Assembly: GCA_033857955.1 (NCBI GenBank)
Contig: JAWVCW010000006.1
Location: forward strand, 361,098-425,097
Length of the DNA: 64,000 nt
Direction: 5' to 3'
Origin: Gaiellasilicea sp033857955
GTDB taxonomy: Bacteria; Actinomycetota; Thermoleophilia; Gaiellales; Gaiellaceae
Below, one piece after another: positions 9,201-15,611 of the stretch. Each line of letters begins with the position of its first letter. The first letter of the stretch is position 1. A program made the translations under genes and the position numbers. A model generated the notes under the pieces. The model saw nothing but the letters and a program-made list of their open reading frames with translations. It made no database searches and was not told the DNA's origin.

Positions 9201-12111
9201 AGCTCTTGTCGATCGCCCAAGTGATCGCCTTGCCGGCGATCTCGTCCGAGTCCTTGCACTTCCGCGCCTCGAGGACGAGCTTCGCGGTCGAGCTACCGTC
9301 GGCCGGAACGCGCCCGGGCTTCGCGACGAGCGAAAGCCGCTGGCAGAGATCGACGCGCTCGTCCTCCCCGTTGAACATCGTCGTCGTGTAGATCGCCGAC
9401 TCGACGTTCTCGCCGTAGACCGTCGCCTTGCCCTGGATCTGCAGGCTCTTGAAGCTCGGCACCGTCGCGACGATGTAGTCCTTGTTGCGGTCTCCTGTCG
9501 GCTTCAGGTGCCGGGTCGGCAGCGCGACGCCGTCAGCCGTGATCGAGATCTCGATGTCGCCCGCCCCGCGATCGAGCAGGTCGTCTGCGTGGATCTCGAC
9601 GTCTCCGGACTCCATCAGCGTCGACAGGTCGCTCTTCGCCCAGCCCTCGGTGGCGTCCGGGGTTGCCTCGAACGCGCTCATGAGGACGTTGAGATCGGTC
9701 ATGAAGGCGCCGGGCGGACTGGCGAGACTGCCCGACTGGTCGAGTGGGAACCGCCCGGGCAGGCGGTCGAGCCTGCCGTCGCCGTTGAAGTCGAAGCGGG
9801 AGAAGACGTTCTCCGGAGTCGGGCAGGCGGCAACCGGCGGCTGTGCGGCCACGCAGCCGTCGAGGTTCGCGTCGTTCTTGCCGTGGGTCGGTCCACCGTC
9901 CAGGACGATCTCGCCGGGCGACGGGCAGCTCGTGTCGGCGGGCGTGTAGCCGCAGCCCTGAAGCCACGCGTCGCGGAACGCGCGGAAGTCGCGCATGTCG
10001 ATCTTCCCGTCCGGCTTGATCGGCTCCGGCGCGAGTGTCGGATTCGGCGGCGTCGCGTGCCGCTCGACACGCTGGTTTCCGTCCTTCGTCCTGTCGTTGA
10101 CGTCGACCAGATCCTTCGCCGCCCCCGGCAGCGACAGCAGCGACGCGAAGAGATCGAGGCGCGGCTGCGGCGTCCGCGCTGGGGTCTGCGTAGCGTTGCC
10201 GGTCGTGTCGGGGCGTGCCCAGTCGAGCAGGGTGCTCTTGACCTCCGCGATCGTCATGTCCGGCTTGTAGGAGAGGAGGTAGGTGATCGCGCCCGTCACC
10301 TGCGGCGCGGCCATTGAGGTTCCGTCCATGTTCCGGAAAGTGCCGCCCTTGCCCGTGCTGATGATCCCGACGCCCGGAGCGGAGATGTCGCCGCCGTCGT
10401 TCGAGAACTTCGCCCGCATCAGTCCGGGAAGGCTGTTTGGACTGTCGCCGATCGCTTCGACGCCGATGATCGGATTCGTCTTCGGGGAAGTCCAGCGTTT
10501 GGACGCCCAGATGAACTCGCCGGAGTTCTGCCCGGAGATGACGGCGAACGTGGGGCAGGTGTCCGGATCTCCGCTGAGCGGTGCGCAGAAGTCGTTGCTT
10601 TCGTTCCCCGCGGCCTGGACGATGATCACGCCGAGGCCGGAGGCCCGCTCCGCGATCCGCCGCGCGATCGGGCCGACGTTTGCGACCTCGGTCAACCAGA
10701 TGTCGTCGTTCTCCATCGAGCAGTCCTGAGTCGAGCCCGGCTGGCCGTCGTCGGCGGCGCCCGGCCCGCAGTCAGCCGTCGCATGCCGGTTCTGCATCTC
10801 CGTCACACCAGGGGGCGGAAGCGCGATGCTGTAGTTGATCGCGCGCAGCTGAGCGAGCGCACCGCCCGGGCGAACCTCGTCCAGAACATTGTCGAAGATC
10901 GTCAGCTCGTCCGCATACCCGGGCTTGCTCCCCTGGAAGTCGTCGCCGACGTTGTGCACCTTTGCCACGGGATTGATGCCGTCGATGCCCGTTGCGTTGG
11001 GCTGGCGCGTCACCGGCCCGTCGGCCGTGTTGTCGTCCCAGGCGCCGCCGATCGTCCCGGCCACATGCGTACCGTGATTACCGGGCGTGGTGTCCGTGCA
11101 GCGGGAGGAGACCAGATAGACGGTCTGGCAGAACTGGTGGTTCTGGACGCCCGTGAGGTCGGTGTCCGCCTTGTCGGCCGCATCGTCGATGACCCCGGTC
11201 ATGACGGTCGCGTTCTTCGACTTGATCGCCTGAAGGAGGTTCCAGGCCTGGGGAGCCCGGTCGGCCTCGAGATACCAGTTGTCGCCGGCGTAGAGCTCGT
11301 TCGCGGGACCGAGATCTCCCCAGGCCCAGCTGGCTGGATTGCTCACGTCAATGGTGCCGGTGCCGGCGGCGTTGCTGCCGGCGGTGAGGCGTGTGAACGG
11401 CGCCGCGGGCCGCGGCACGGCTTTCGGCTCGAGATCCATATCCTTCGCGGCTGCCTCGACGCGGTCGTCCGACCGGAGCGTCTCGAGCGCGCCGTCCCGT
11501 CCGGAGAAGTCCGAGCTCGAGCCTCCCTCGCCGTCGCCTCCGTAGTCGGGGGCCTCGACGAGCAGCACCCCCAGATCCGGGATGCCGCCGATGATCATGA
11601 CGCCCGCCCACCCGAGGATCTCGTTGGCGTCCGCCACGGTCGTGCCCGGGACGAACGTGACGAGGATCCGCGTTCGCGAGGCGAGGATCCCGAGCTCAGG
11701 ATCCTCGGCACGGTCTCCGTCGGCGGCCGGCGGAAACGCGATGTCCGGGATGTGGTCGGCGGCAAGGTCGTCCGCCTGCCCGCCAAGCGTTCGGCGAGGC
11801 ACGGCGATCGAACCCTTCAACGCGCCGTCGGCAGAGTGGTATGGGTGCGTGCCCAGGAGGTCGATTCGCAAGCTGAAGCCGCCGCCCGGTGGAATGGCTC
11901 CGGAGTCGAAGAGCCCTTCGTCCGAGATGACCTGCTGCGGGAGGCTCGTCTCGTTCGTGAACTGGAGGTTGTCGTGCTCGACCGAGACCTGGCCGGGATA
12001 GAACCCCCAGTCGTAGATCGAGACGTCGCGCCACGCGGACGCCCCCGCCGCGAAGGCAAGCGCAAGCAAGAGCTGTAGGCCGAGCACGGCAACTCGCACG
12101 GCACGATTCAT
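232..12111 (-). CDS. Giant secreted multidomain subtilisin-like protease/adhesin
   Basis: A 3959-residue exported protein. The ATG at 12111 is preferred over an upstream in-frame start because it is followed at once by a clean signal peptide (residues 1-26, ending AGASA) and preceded by a GAGAG ribosome site. Domains in order, approximately: cupredoxin-like fold without clear copper ligands (27-105); subtilisin-propeptide-like region (130-220); S8 protease (290-640) with Asp in GVIDDA near 306, His in GNHGTHVAGT near 347 and Ser in GTSMAAP near 598; dockerin-like EF-hand segment (690-790); Big-1-like Ig domain; PKD domain; CAP/SCP domain (1507-1645); further PKD and Ig-like domains; seven carboxypeptidase-regulatory-like beta-sandwiches (2130-2790); eleven cadherin/VCBS-like repeats (2790-3770); and a C-terminal beta domain. 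There is no LPXTG motif or terminal membrane anchor. It is probably a secreted or envelope-associated degradative adhesin; the substrate is unknown. The catalytic triad is visible; domain borders are estimates. Confidence 0.9.
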   Translation of the reverse strand: MNRAVRVAVLGLQLLLALAFAAGASAWRDVSIYDWGFYPGQVSVEHDNLQFTNETSLPQQVISDEGLFDSGAIPPGGGFSLRIDLLGTHPYHSADGALKGSIAVPRRTLGGQADDLAADHIPDIAFPPAADGDRAEDPELGILASRTRILVTFVPGTTVADANEILGWAGVMIIGGIPDLGVLLVEAPDYGGDGEGGSSSDFSGRDGALETLRSDDRVEAAAKDMDLEPKAVPRPAAPFTRLTAGSNAAGTGTIDVSNPASWAWGDLGPANELYAGDNWYLEADRAPQAWNLLQAIKSKNATVMTGVIDDAADKADTDLTGVQNHQFCQTVYLVSSRCTDTTPGNHGTHVAGTIGGAWDDNTADGPVTRQPNATGIDGINPVAKVHNVGDDFQGSKPGYADELTIFDNVLDEVRPGGALAQLRAINYSIALPPPGVTEMQNRHATADCGPGAADDGQPGSTQDCSMENDDIWLTEVANVGPIARRIAERASGLGVIIVQAAGNESNDFCAPLSGDPDTCPTFAVISGQNSGEFIWASKRWTSPKTNPIIGVEAIGDSPNSLPGLMRAKFSNDGGDISAPGVGIISTGKGGTFRNMDGTSMAAPQVTGAITYLLSYKPDMTIAEVKSTLLDWARPDTTGNATQTPARTPQPRLDLFASLLSLPGAAKDLVDVNDRTKDGNQRVERHATPPNPTLAPEPIKPDGKIDMRDFRAFRDAWLQGCGYTPADTSCPSPGEIVLDGGPTHGKNDANLDGCVAAQPPVAACPTPENVFSRFDFNGDGRLDRLPGRFPLDQSGSLASPPGAFMTDLNVLMSAFEATPDATEGWAKSDLSTLMESGDVEIHADDLLDRGAGDIEISITADGVALPTRHLKPTGDRNKDYIVATVPSFKSLQIQGKATVYGENVESAIYTTTMFNGEDERVDLCQRLSLVAKPGRVPADGSSTAKLVLEARKCKDSDEIAGKAITWAIDKSSASLTQTPSSTDGTGRATGVFSAGSTTDTYKVTATVDFGNGETQTASVDVTTAPKLKITYLWRQSIDEWHESGSTRWSAAPPGMPDCTLAGVDYCLDNFEIHIDSQANGGISRSGTLEGGGSSFKLTEQLTDSLTTSRATWTLANVDGSTENGEKLSTWQVIDPNAYADKPVDGVASDDAADGLHVQGLQAVGDLPYHYALFGSLAGGTVDPVEVHAARTETLLIPQGVGNEVRFAAHPEQEIVFPRNPDGTLAPFQSCGVKNKDLTTSFGYRVASDGGTYLPGATSIGRKEDFAPGDRPMPVGPGHLHVTYAFAAVASYGTALAPTPTLPDCGVPHAPVAAFTGPAAAEEGRLPQFHDRSTDVDNDIEKWAWDFGDGEPGQTGPNPHHLFPDNGTYTVMLTVTDAKGLSDSSQQQIVVSNLPPEGHIEDAQGQQGTPISVTWGMVDPGKIDKTQLVWSITTTKPGIAPLGGTDAAQEGSLEFPATVPAGIYPLVLKVTDKDGDSTTAEATLTVTPGPTPACDPLTGQNCPPPPPPGVIVCDPGVALDAEETNFLNFVNAYRIQNGVAPLLGVSPTLTKAAEEHAHDMAVNDYMAHTGLDGRGPGERAWDALYPKTAAVGENLATDSATGFQAFFAWRASTAGHNENMLNPSWKAVGIAREQGNHWRWATSYGTALDCPPAVPAGRSAARSSGKDAAPNTDSLEAATSAGEDGIAGAAAPEVVPTPTGAGATVVETSTSESAPNDSKESSAAAFFATEQARLLIAATPPAEPPIPAFTVSDVSPLESKAITFTNVSRDAAGTPIGAVLDFGDGSGAAVLAPGESIVHRYTSSAYLNAKLTATDSSGRSLSVDRWLSVESLPTPTLFYTGDTQGFVGKNVTLRTLAKTWYYGQPIPGLPVTFTIGDLTATAVTGADGQAEATVTLTGVAAGPRTVSISFAGNDDYKATSGSGSLSVLANTLPVAEAGGPYLSGLGNALVLDGSRSRDADPGDSIGSYAWDLDSDGAYDDLLGGTPLPVNWASVLATVCGGTCLAAHDYTIGLQVTDSRGDSSTDTATVRFTNDFALFLGGEGKTIVPGASNSFAVTVVGSEGFTEPVTLSVEGLPADVTGSFSVNPAPPGSVSVLTITAGQGAQTGNFPIIVTGTAGGITHTVSDEVKVAFGLIPICYGTISGGVTDAESGAPVIGATVLDNYGPSAVTDANGRFTLRNVALGYYNAPVGHYLTATKTGHWESSALTTAYCGATSYVDLTMLKKRQGHFSGKVVEGVPDPANPNQVVPTTTPIPGASVAIAYYGPSLTAGSDGTYAGDAELAPGNQPIGYGVTAGAAGYWEQSKAVTADKDNPKTLDFELVKQCTGKVRGGRVLYLDADGNETGEVAANHSVKLWVTFYNYVFLQSDAQGRFDFDRTLLLGHNNAPTSYRVEPVPSDDDPPGSVGVTQDLFISGCGDEAHGDVWIKKGFSGYSTFEGFVYDEETGAPVADAYVGNIYEYGYGTFTDSTGHFRAENIFLGFLQTSAYRYPSATKDGYYASPYQVVLLENGKTATANFRLLKKRYGALAGSVKDVTTGAPIPSAVVTDGGIYCYPSTICGSTDRNGNYSAPQITLGNRNAAVGKNLTAYATDYWSILQITTIEADKTSRLDYRLLRKCTPARIVGSVVNANTQAPIASAQIAGGTYPVYTDAQGRFQIDNIQPGFGNNPTQVYLTASASGFFSQSKTVTIFCGATIAVDFGTRQTSLGVLVGRITNADTGNPMPSVFVGTEFGGSATTDANGDYRIEGVPLGDLNADKDWRVTVAPPGYKPQTKIVTAKANVEARVDFSFSLASNQVPAALAQSVTLTEDTSSFPITLAGSDLDDDPLTFSVMTFPQHGTLVVSGASVSYRPDRDYSGADSFTFAVNDGQDTSLPATVDLTIDPVNDVPFAQADNFTTNENTALAIPIADILANDTDGDGDTLTLTAVLPHYYTFGTAVISGDMVLYTPEPGFSGQANFRYEIGDSHGATTLSNVYITVVHVAGPPSCPDASFSGAEDKQIIGAVTCTDGENDPLAYAVVVGPAHGALSFNADGTFTHTPQSGYSGPDSFTFKANDGTADSRVATASLTIAATTAAPTAVNDAYTTSEDTPLVVAAPGVLGNDADLDGDALSTSLITQPAHGSLTSGADGGFTYVPSHNYNGPDSFSYAASDGTLLSPAATVSITVSPVNDPPEPFFDEVFTPEDTPAWGNVLTNDLDPDGDALTVTLESSPAHGTASLQPNGDFLYAPAANYVGLDEFTYRASDGKASEVAFVKIVVTPVGESPVAADLNVMTPEDTPVSITLTATDPDGGTPTIAVIDPPDHGSYVAGVYTPSPNFNGTDRFVYTATDADGQADNGTVTIHVAPVNDAPDVLDRSVGVDEDSSVAIALTGTDVDGDALSITHTSPSHGSYDGTTYTPAAGYNGPDSFTYTADDGLGRTDTATVSITVRPANDAPDVADRALETDEDTPLTIVLSGSDPDGDTLTLTTTSPSHGSFAGAVYTPAANYNGPDSFTYTADDGHGSTDTATISITVRPVNDPPVAGDQSVALDEDSSLAITFGATDVDGGELTFAATTAPQHGSWDGTTYTPAANYHGPDSFDFVVSDGRGGMDVGSISITVRPVNDAPDVADKSVATDEDIPLAIALTGTDVDSDSLTITTTAPAHGSYAGGVYTPAANYNGPDSFTYAAGDGHGGTDSATVSITVRPVNDAPKVDDRSVTTRQDRPIAILLAGTDVDGDTLTFTHATPFHGSYDGTTYTPAAGYTGPDLFNYTASDGKGGTATAMVSITVTPTTPPVDTTPPSCEIVEQGTTAAGNPFIRFRVEEIGSGLARHEVTYKLNTTVVVEPYPVGSLGPVTLIATAINKKKSMGVEVLFHDLAGNPAICDPIVMTVQRFAGKPQDEVFRNVPHTDHRVTVTNGTPGMRKVVLLVNGRYFGQHRLKAGQVRKFTVGTAMKPGYVNTIRVQASGPKGAKATIVIANIP
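800..2330 (-). repeat. Tandem ~255-bp coding repeats (cadherin/VCBS-like units)
   Basis: The last six beta-sandwich repeats of the giant subtilase are near-uniform units of about 255-258 bp. Unit borders recur near 1048, 1305, 1560, 1820 and 2075, each marked by the codons for RPVND-AP. Shared features are an acidic DEDxP/S segment, the TDxDGD calcium-type motif, HGSY/F, and TPAANYNGPDSFTYTADDG-like stretches. The similarity is high at nucleotide level, so unit number may vary between strains by recombination. More divergent units of the same family continue upstream to about 3740. Confidence 0.85.
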
Positions 12112-12862
12112 TCCGGTCTCTCGCAGCGCGCCGCTGCGACGCCGCGTGTCAGCGCGGCGTCGGGCGCGAGCCCGGCAAGCTCGATGCGGGTGCGTGTCCT
12201 CATGTCGTTGTGACTTGGTGGCGGTGGCGTGCCCTCGCGAGAGGACACGCAGCTCGACCCTAGGCCGCACCCCGCGCCACTCGCGCCAGGGAAACCCCTA
12301 GGTTTTCGCCCGGGCCGCCTGAACACGCCGCTGTCAAGGAAGCCTGTCGCTGCCGCGACAATCCACATGCTGAGTGGCGCAGCAGTGAGCCCGCGCGGCC
12401 CCCGGACCTGCCGGTCCCGCCAGCCCCGCAGCGCCGCGTCTCTGCACGCAAGGCAAGCGCAAGCCGGACCTGCAGCACGAACACAGCAACAACCGCGCGT
12501 CGACCGATTTCTGCCCTCTCCCCTTCGACCCTTGCAACGCCCCAAACATGTATCTACGCGACTTCGATCCACAGGTCAACAAGCGGCGGTTTCCTGGACC
12601 TCACCGGGCGTACGAGCGCTGACTCGCGCTCGCGCCGTCACCGCGCGAGCCGTCCGCCCAGCGACGGGTACACCAACCTCACGGATTGGAGCTCAGCCGC
12701 GGACTCGCAGGATCACACGCTTACCGGTCCATTGCCAGCGCGTGTCAGCAGCCTCTTCGGTCCCGGAACATGTCCTCGCAGAGAGCGTTCTGGCCGGTCG
12801 TAACCGGTCGCAGCCGGTCAGATCCAGTACGAAACACCTGCTCTGATGGGTCATTCGAGGCG
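12112..12862. other. Long intergenic region upstream of the giant gene
   Basis: Part of a roughly 1.2-kb stretch without a convincing protein gene. It should contain the promoter of the giant subtilase on the minus strand. A partly symmetric GC-rich element, cctaggggtttccctgg on the minus strand at about 12286-12304, stands out in front of that gene and could be a regulator site, but I cannot name one. Reading frames here are arginine-rich by-products of composition. Confidence 0.4.
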
Positions 12863-12939
12863 GGGAGCCGGCTGTGCCGGTTGGAGCCCGTACCGGCCTG
12901 TCACGCCGGAGGTCGCGGGTTCGAGTCCCGTCGCTCCCG
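12863..12939 (+). tRNA. tRNA-Asp(GTC)-like gene with aberrant 5' half
   Basis: The 3' half is textbook. The anticodon stem CCGGC/GCCGG encloses loop CTGTCAC (anticodon GTC, 12900-12902), followed by variable loop AGGTC, T-arm GCGGG-TTCGAGT-CCCGT and acceptor strand CGCTCCC with discriminator G. The 5' GGGAGC pairs with GCTCCC, but position 7:66 is a C-C mismatch. The D-arm is wrong for a standard tRNA: the best stem is GGCT/AGCC, leaving no spacer with U8 before it and four bases (CGTA) instead of one after it. CCA is not encoded. It may be a functional but atypical tRNA-Asp, or a decayed copy. Apparent proteins here (with GTRTRDLRRD or TPEVAGSSPVA) are the well-known mistranslations of tRNA genes. 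Confidence 0.6.
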
Positions 12940-13283
12940 TTCACCGAGCTCCTGTCAAACGTCACGTTCTGCGCTCGCGTTGGCCGAAGAGCTTCGCTCC
13001 ACGAGGGCCGGATGGAACCCGTTGCGGCGGACGTGCAGGTGCGCCGCGTCACCGTGTACCTCGGCGTCGCAGACACGGCACGAGTACGGACGGGATTTCG
13101 CCTAGCTCAGCTTTCCAGCGTGATCATCCCCGATCCGTCCGCCGCGGATCCTTCGGTGGGCAACTACTGAGTGCAGCAGAGGAGTTCGCCGCAGCCAGCC
13201 TGTGGCGAACGACCGATGGTGGATCGGCGGCAGGCAGCGAGGCTGCAAGAAAACCGGCCTCGACGTTGAGGGCCCGAGACAAC
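12940..13283. other. Intergenic stretch between tRNA-like gene and small secreted protein
   Basis: I see no supported gene. It presumably carries the promoter of the small secreted protein whose ribosome-binding site (AAGGAG) is at 13284-13289. No terminator-like hairpin with a T-run is evident. Confidence 0.4.
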
Positions 13284-13297
13284 AAGGAGTCGCCACC

Positions 13298-13657
13298 ATG
13301 AGAAAGCTCACCACCATTCTCATCCCGATCGCCGCCTGCTCATTCGTGCTTGCCGGCGGCCAGGCTGCCGCTGCACCAGGCCAGTCGAACGCGATCAAGA
13401 CGGTAAAAGTCGTCATGAAGGATCCCGGTTGCCACTGGTTCTCGGTGGGCGGGAAGGTGACGATGAAGTTGAAGGTGTTCGTGAAGGGCCCGGTCGCCCT
13501 CGCCAACTACGACGAGGCTGCGCTCAAGATCGTCGGCCCGAGCGGCGTGAAGCACGTTGCCGTTGCCAAGAAGATCACCCTCACGCGCGGTTCCTATCGC
13601 ATCACGATGGTCGGTCAGCACCCCCACGACAACACGCTGAAGCTCGTCGTCAACTGA
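13298..13657 (+). CDS. Small secreted protein of unknown function
   Basis: A 119-residue precursor. The ATG at 13298 is chosen because AAGGAG lies eight bases upstream and the first 26 residues form a signal peptide ending in AAAA. The mature part is about 93 residues, a predicted all-beta single domain with a GCHWFSVGGK segment, a DEAALKIVGPSGVKHV segment and a C-terminal TMVGQHPHDN motif. The cysteine, histidines and methionine could bind a metal, cupredoxin-style, but I do not recognise a family and claim no function. It stands alone, followed by a convergent operon. Confidence 0.75.
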   Translation: MRKLTTILIPIAACSFVLAGGQAAAAPGQSNAIKTVKVVMKDPGCHWFSVGGKVTMKLKVFVKGPVALANYDEAALKIVGPSGVKHVAVAKKITLTRGSYRITMVGQHPHDNTLKLVVN

Positions 13658-13707
13658 GGCTCCAGGGCGGCTCCGATTTCGGACTGCGTCACGCAACGAA
13701 ACTCACG

Positions 13708-15006
13708 TCAGCGACCGGCGACCGCCAGTTGCCCCCGCAGCGCCGCGACGACCGGCCGCAGGCGGGCCGTCCGCGGGAATGCGACCCGGCGGACCCCGCC
13801 GAACCGCCGGTGGGCATCGAGCGACGCGGCGAGGGCCGGCAGGAAGCGCTCGTCCGCCAATGGGTCGAAGCCATCCTCCCACCACACATCGAGGATCCTG
13901 AGGGTGTCCGCCCGGCGGTCGATCCGCGGCTCGATCCGTCCGACGAGCCGGTCGCCAAAGAGGATGGGGAGGACGTAGTAGCCCCAGCGACGCTTGGCCG
14001 CGGGGACGTAGACCTCCCAGACGTAGTCGAAGTCGTAGCAGCGGCGCAGGAAGTCGCGATCCCAGACGAGCGGGTCGAGTGGCGCCAGGAACGCGACGCC
14101 GGGATCGGTGCCACCGGGATCGGCGGCTCTGGCGACCTCGGCCTCGGCCGCCTCCAGCAGCGGGAGCTCACCGTCCACGACGAACCGACGGCCGCGGATT
14201 CCCTCGACCTCGACGGGCAGCAGGTCACCTGCCTCGAGGAGCTCGAACAGGAGCTCGCCCCGCCCGACCGCCCCGAACGACAGGTCGCCTTCGAGGCCAA
14301 AGGTCGCTCCGTTCCTCGGCGAGGTTCCCAACCAGAGCTCCGCCGATCCGCTCGTGCCGAGTAGCCCGTGCCCGCGATAGCGCGAGAGAAGCTTGTGGCG
14401 GAACTGATCGCGCGGCGGGTGTCGCTCCGCGAGCAGCTCCTCGGGAAAGAGTCGCTCCGCGAGGTCGTAGATACGGCGATTGCCGTCGCGCCGGGCGAGG
14501 CCGAGGATGCCGGCCTCGGCGAGGGCCTCGAGGATGGCCCGGACCTGGTTCGTCGGCCGCCAGTACCAGTCGATCGCGGCGCGCGGCCCGACGTCACCGG
14601 GCACGAGGGGGCCGTTCGTCCGGATCCGCTCGAGCAGCTCCTCGACGAGCGGCGCGTGCTCATCGAACGCCCCGCCGTCATGACGGGCTCGCGACCGATC
14701 CCAGGTGATCCGGTGGTAGGGAAGCTCCGCCGACGGCAGGATCGAGAGGCCCTTGTTGTAGGCCTCGAAGAGCGTCCGTTCCTCATACAGGAGGCCGTCC
14801 GTCCACTCCCGGCGGTAGCCGTCGATCCGGGCGAGGAGGACAAGATCGTGGTTGCGACCGGCGACTTCGAGCGGGTCGAACTGGAGCGAGGCGAGGCGCT
14901 CGATCACGGTCATCACACTGGCCGGCTCGGCAGGCAGCGATCGCGGTGGAGCGAGAAAGTGGCGGATGGCCAGAAAGCGCCTGGCGACGGCGCGACTGAT
15001 CGTCAC
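13708..15006 (-). CDS. YcaQ/AlkX-family winged-helix DNA glycosylase-like protein
   Basis: 432 residues, the usual size for the HTH_42 (DUF1006) family, whose characterised member E. coli YcaQ unhooks DNA interstrand crosslinks and removes alkylated bases. The family QxD active-site motif is present as QFD at residues 42-44, inside the LASLQFDPLEVAGRNHD segment. Other family blocks are the WYWRPTNQVRAILEAL wing region near 160 and LDPLVWDRD near 320. It is the last gene of a minus-strand operon, eight bases after the metallo-hydrolase. Family assignment is firm; substrate is by homology only. Confidence 0.85.
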   Translation of the reverse strand: MTISRAVARRFLAIRHFLAPPRSLPAEPASVMTVIERLASLQFDPLEVAGRNHDLVLLARIDGYRREWTDGLLYEERTLFEAYNKGLSILPSAELPYHRITWDRSRARHDGGAFDEHAPLVEELLERIRTNGPLVPGDVGPRAAIDWYWRPTNQVRAILEALAEAGILGLARRDGNRRIYDLAERLFPEELLAERHPPRDQFRHKLLSRYRGHGLLGTSGSAELWLGTSPRNGATFGLEGDLSFGAVGRGELLFELLEAGDLLPVEVEGIRGRRFVVDGELPLLEAAEAEVARAADPGGTDPGVAFLAPLDPLVWDRDFLRRCYDFDYVWEVYVPAAKRRWGYYVLPILFGDRLVGRIEPRIDRRADTLRILDVWWEDGFDPLADERFLPALAASLDAHRRFGGVRRVAFPRTARLRPVVAALRGQLAVAGR

Positions 15007-15014
15007 GGCGTCGG

Positions 15015-15602
15015 TCAGGAGATCGCGCGCTCGAGTGCGGCTCGGTCGCCGGGTGCCCCGTGCGTCGGGAGCACGAGCTCGACCGGCAGCTCGAGCAGCG
15101 GACGCAACTCCTCGAGGATCTGCTCGGGCGGCACGCCCTTGTTCGCCCAGTCGGCCGGGAACTCGAGGCCGTTGCCGCGGTCAATGAGGGTGTCGCCGGC
15201 GACGAGCGCCCGGCGGCTCTCGACCCAGAGCACGAGGTCGTTCGGCTCCATCCCCGGGAACGCCTCGACACCGACCGGCAGCCGGTCGCCGGCCCTGAAC
15301 ACCTGTCCCTCGAGCGGGTTCGGGTCGCCCTCGTCCGGCGGCGGCACGTAGAGCGGCGCGCCGAGACGCTCCGCCAGGCTCTGAGCGTCGCGCGCGTGCC
15401 ACGGGCACGTCAGCACGATCGCCGTCTCGCGTCCGCCCGCGAGCGCGTCGATCTCGCTCGGCGGCGCCAGCGGATCGAACAGCAGCAGCCGCCCGCCGTC
15501 GTCGATCGCGTAGGACGAGACCACCTGGTCCCACTCCTCGCCCGGCTTCCAGTCCGGGTGCGGCGCCTCCCAGTGCCAGAGGCCCTTCTGCAACTCCCGC
15601 AT
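15015..15602 (-). CDS. Metallo-beta-lactamase-fold protein with incomplete metal motif
   Basis: 195 residues. The fold is recognisable from strands around LLLFDPLAPP (residue 40 on), VAGDTLID and the C-terminal LPTHGAPG motif that normally supplies metal ligands. The first motif, HxHxDH in active enzymes, reads PWHARD here (His69, Asp72), so only part of the usual ligand set remains. It lies nine bases after the cysteine synthase-like gene and eight before the YcaQ-like gene, in one operon. It may bind one metal or be a degenerate hydrolase; no substrate can be named. Confidence 0.75.
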   Translation of the reverse strand: MRELQKGLWHWEAPHPDWKPGEEWDQVVSSYAIDDGGRLLLFDPLAPPSEIDALAGGRETAIVLTCPWHARDAQSLAERLGAPLYVPPPDEGDPNPLEGQVFRAGDRLPVGVEAFPGMEPNDLVLWVESRRALVAGDTLIDRGNGLEFPADWANKGVPPEQILEELRPLLELPVELVLPTHGAPGDRAALERAIS

Positions 15603-15611
15603 GGCGGCATG

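Noticed and set aside
7207..10317. 1036-codon open frame on the plus strand opposite the giant subtilase
   Set aside because: It is Arg/Val/Asp-rich antisense of well-supported domains (CAP, Ig, dockerin-like), has no family motifs and no ribosome site; typical mirror frame of GC-rich coding DNA.
12693..13076. Minus-strand ORF with GTRTRDLRRD
   Set aside because: This string and its plus-strand partner TPEVAGSSPVA are the well-known false proteins made by translating tRNA genes.
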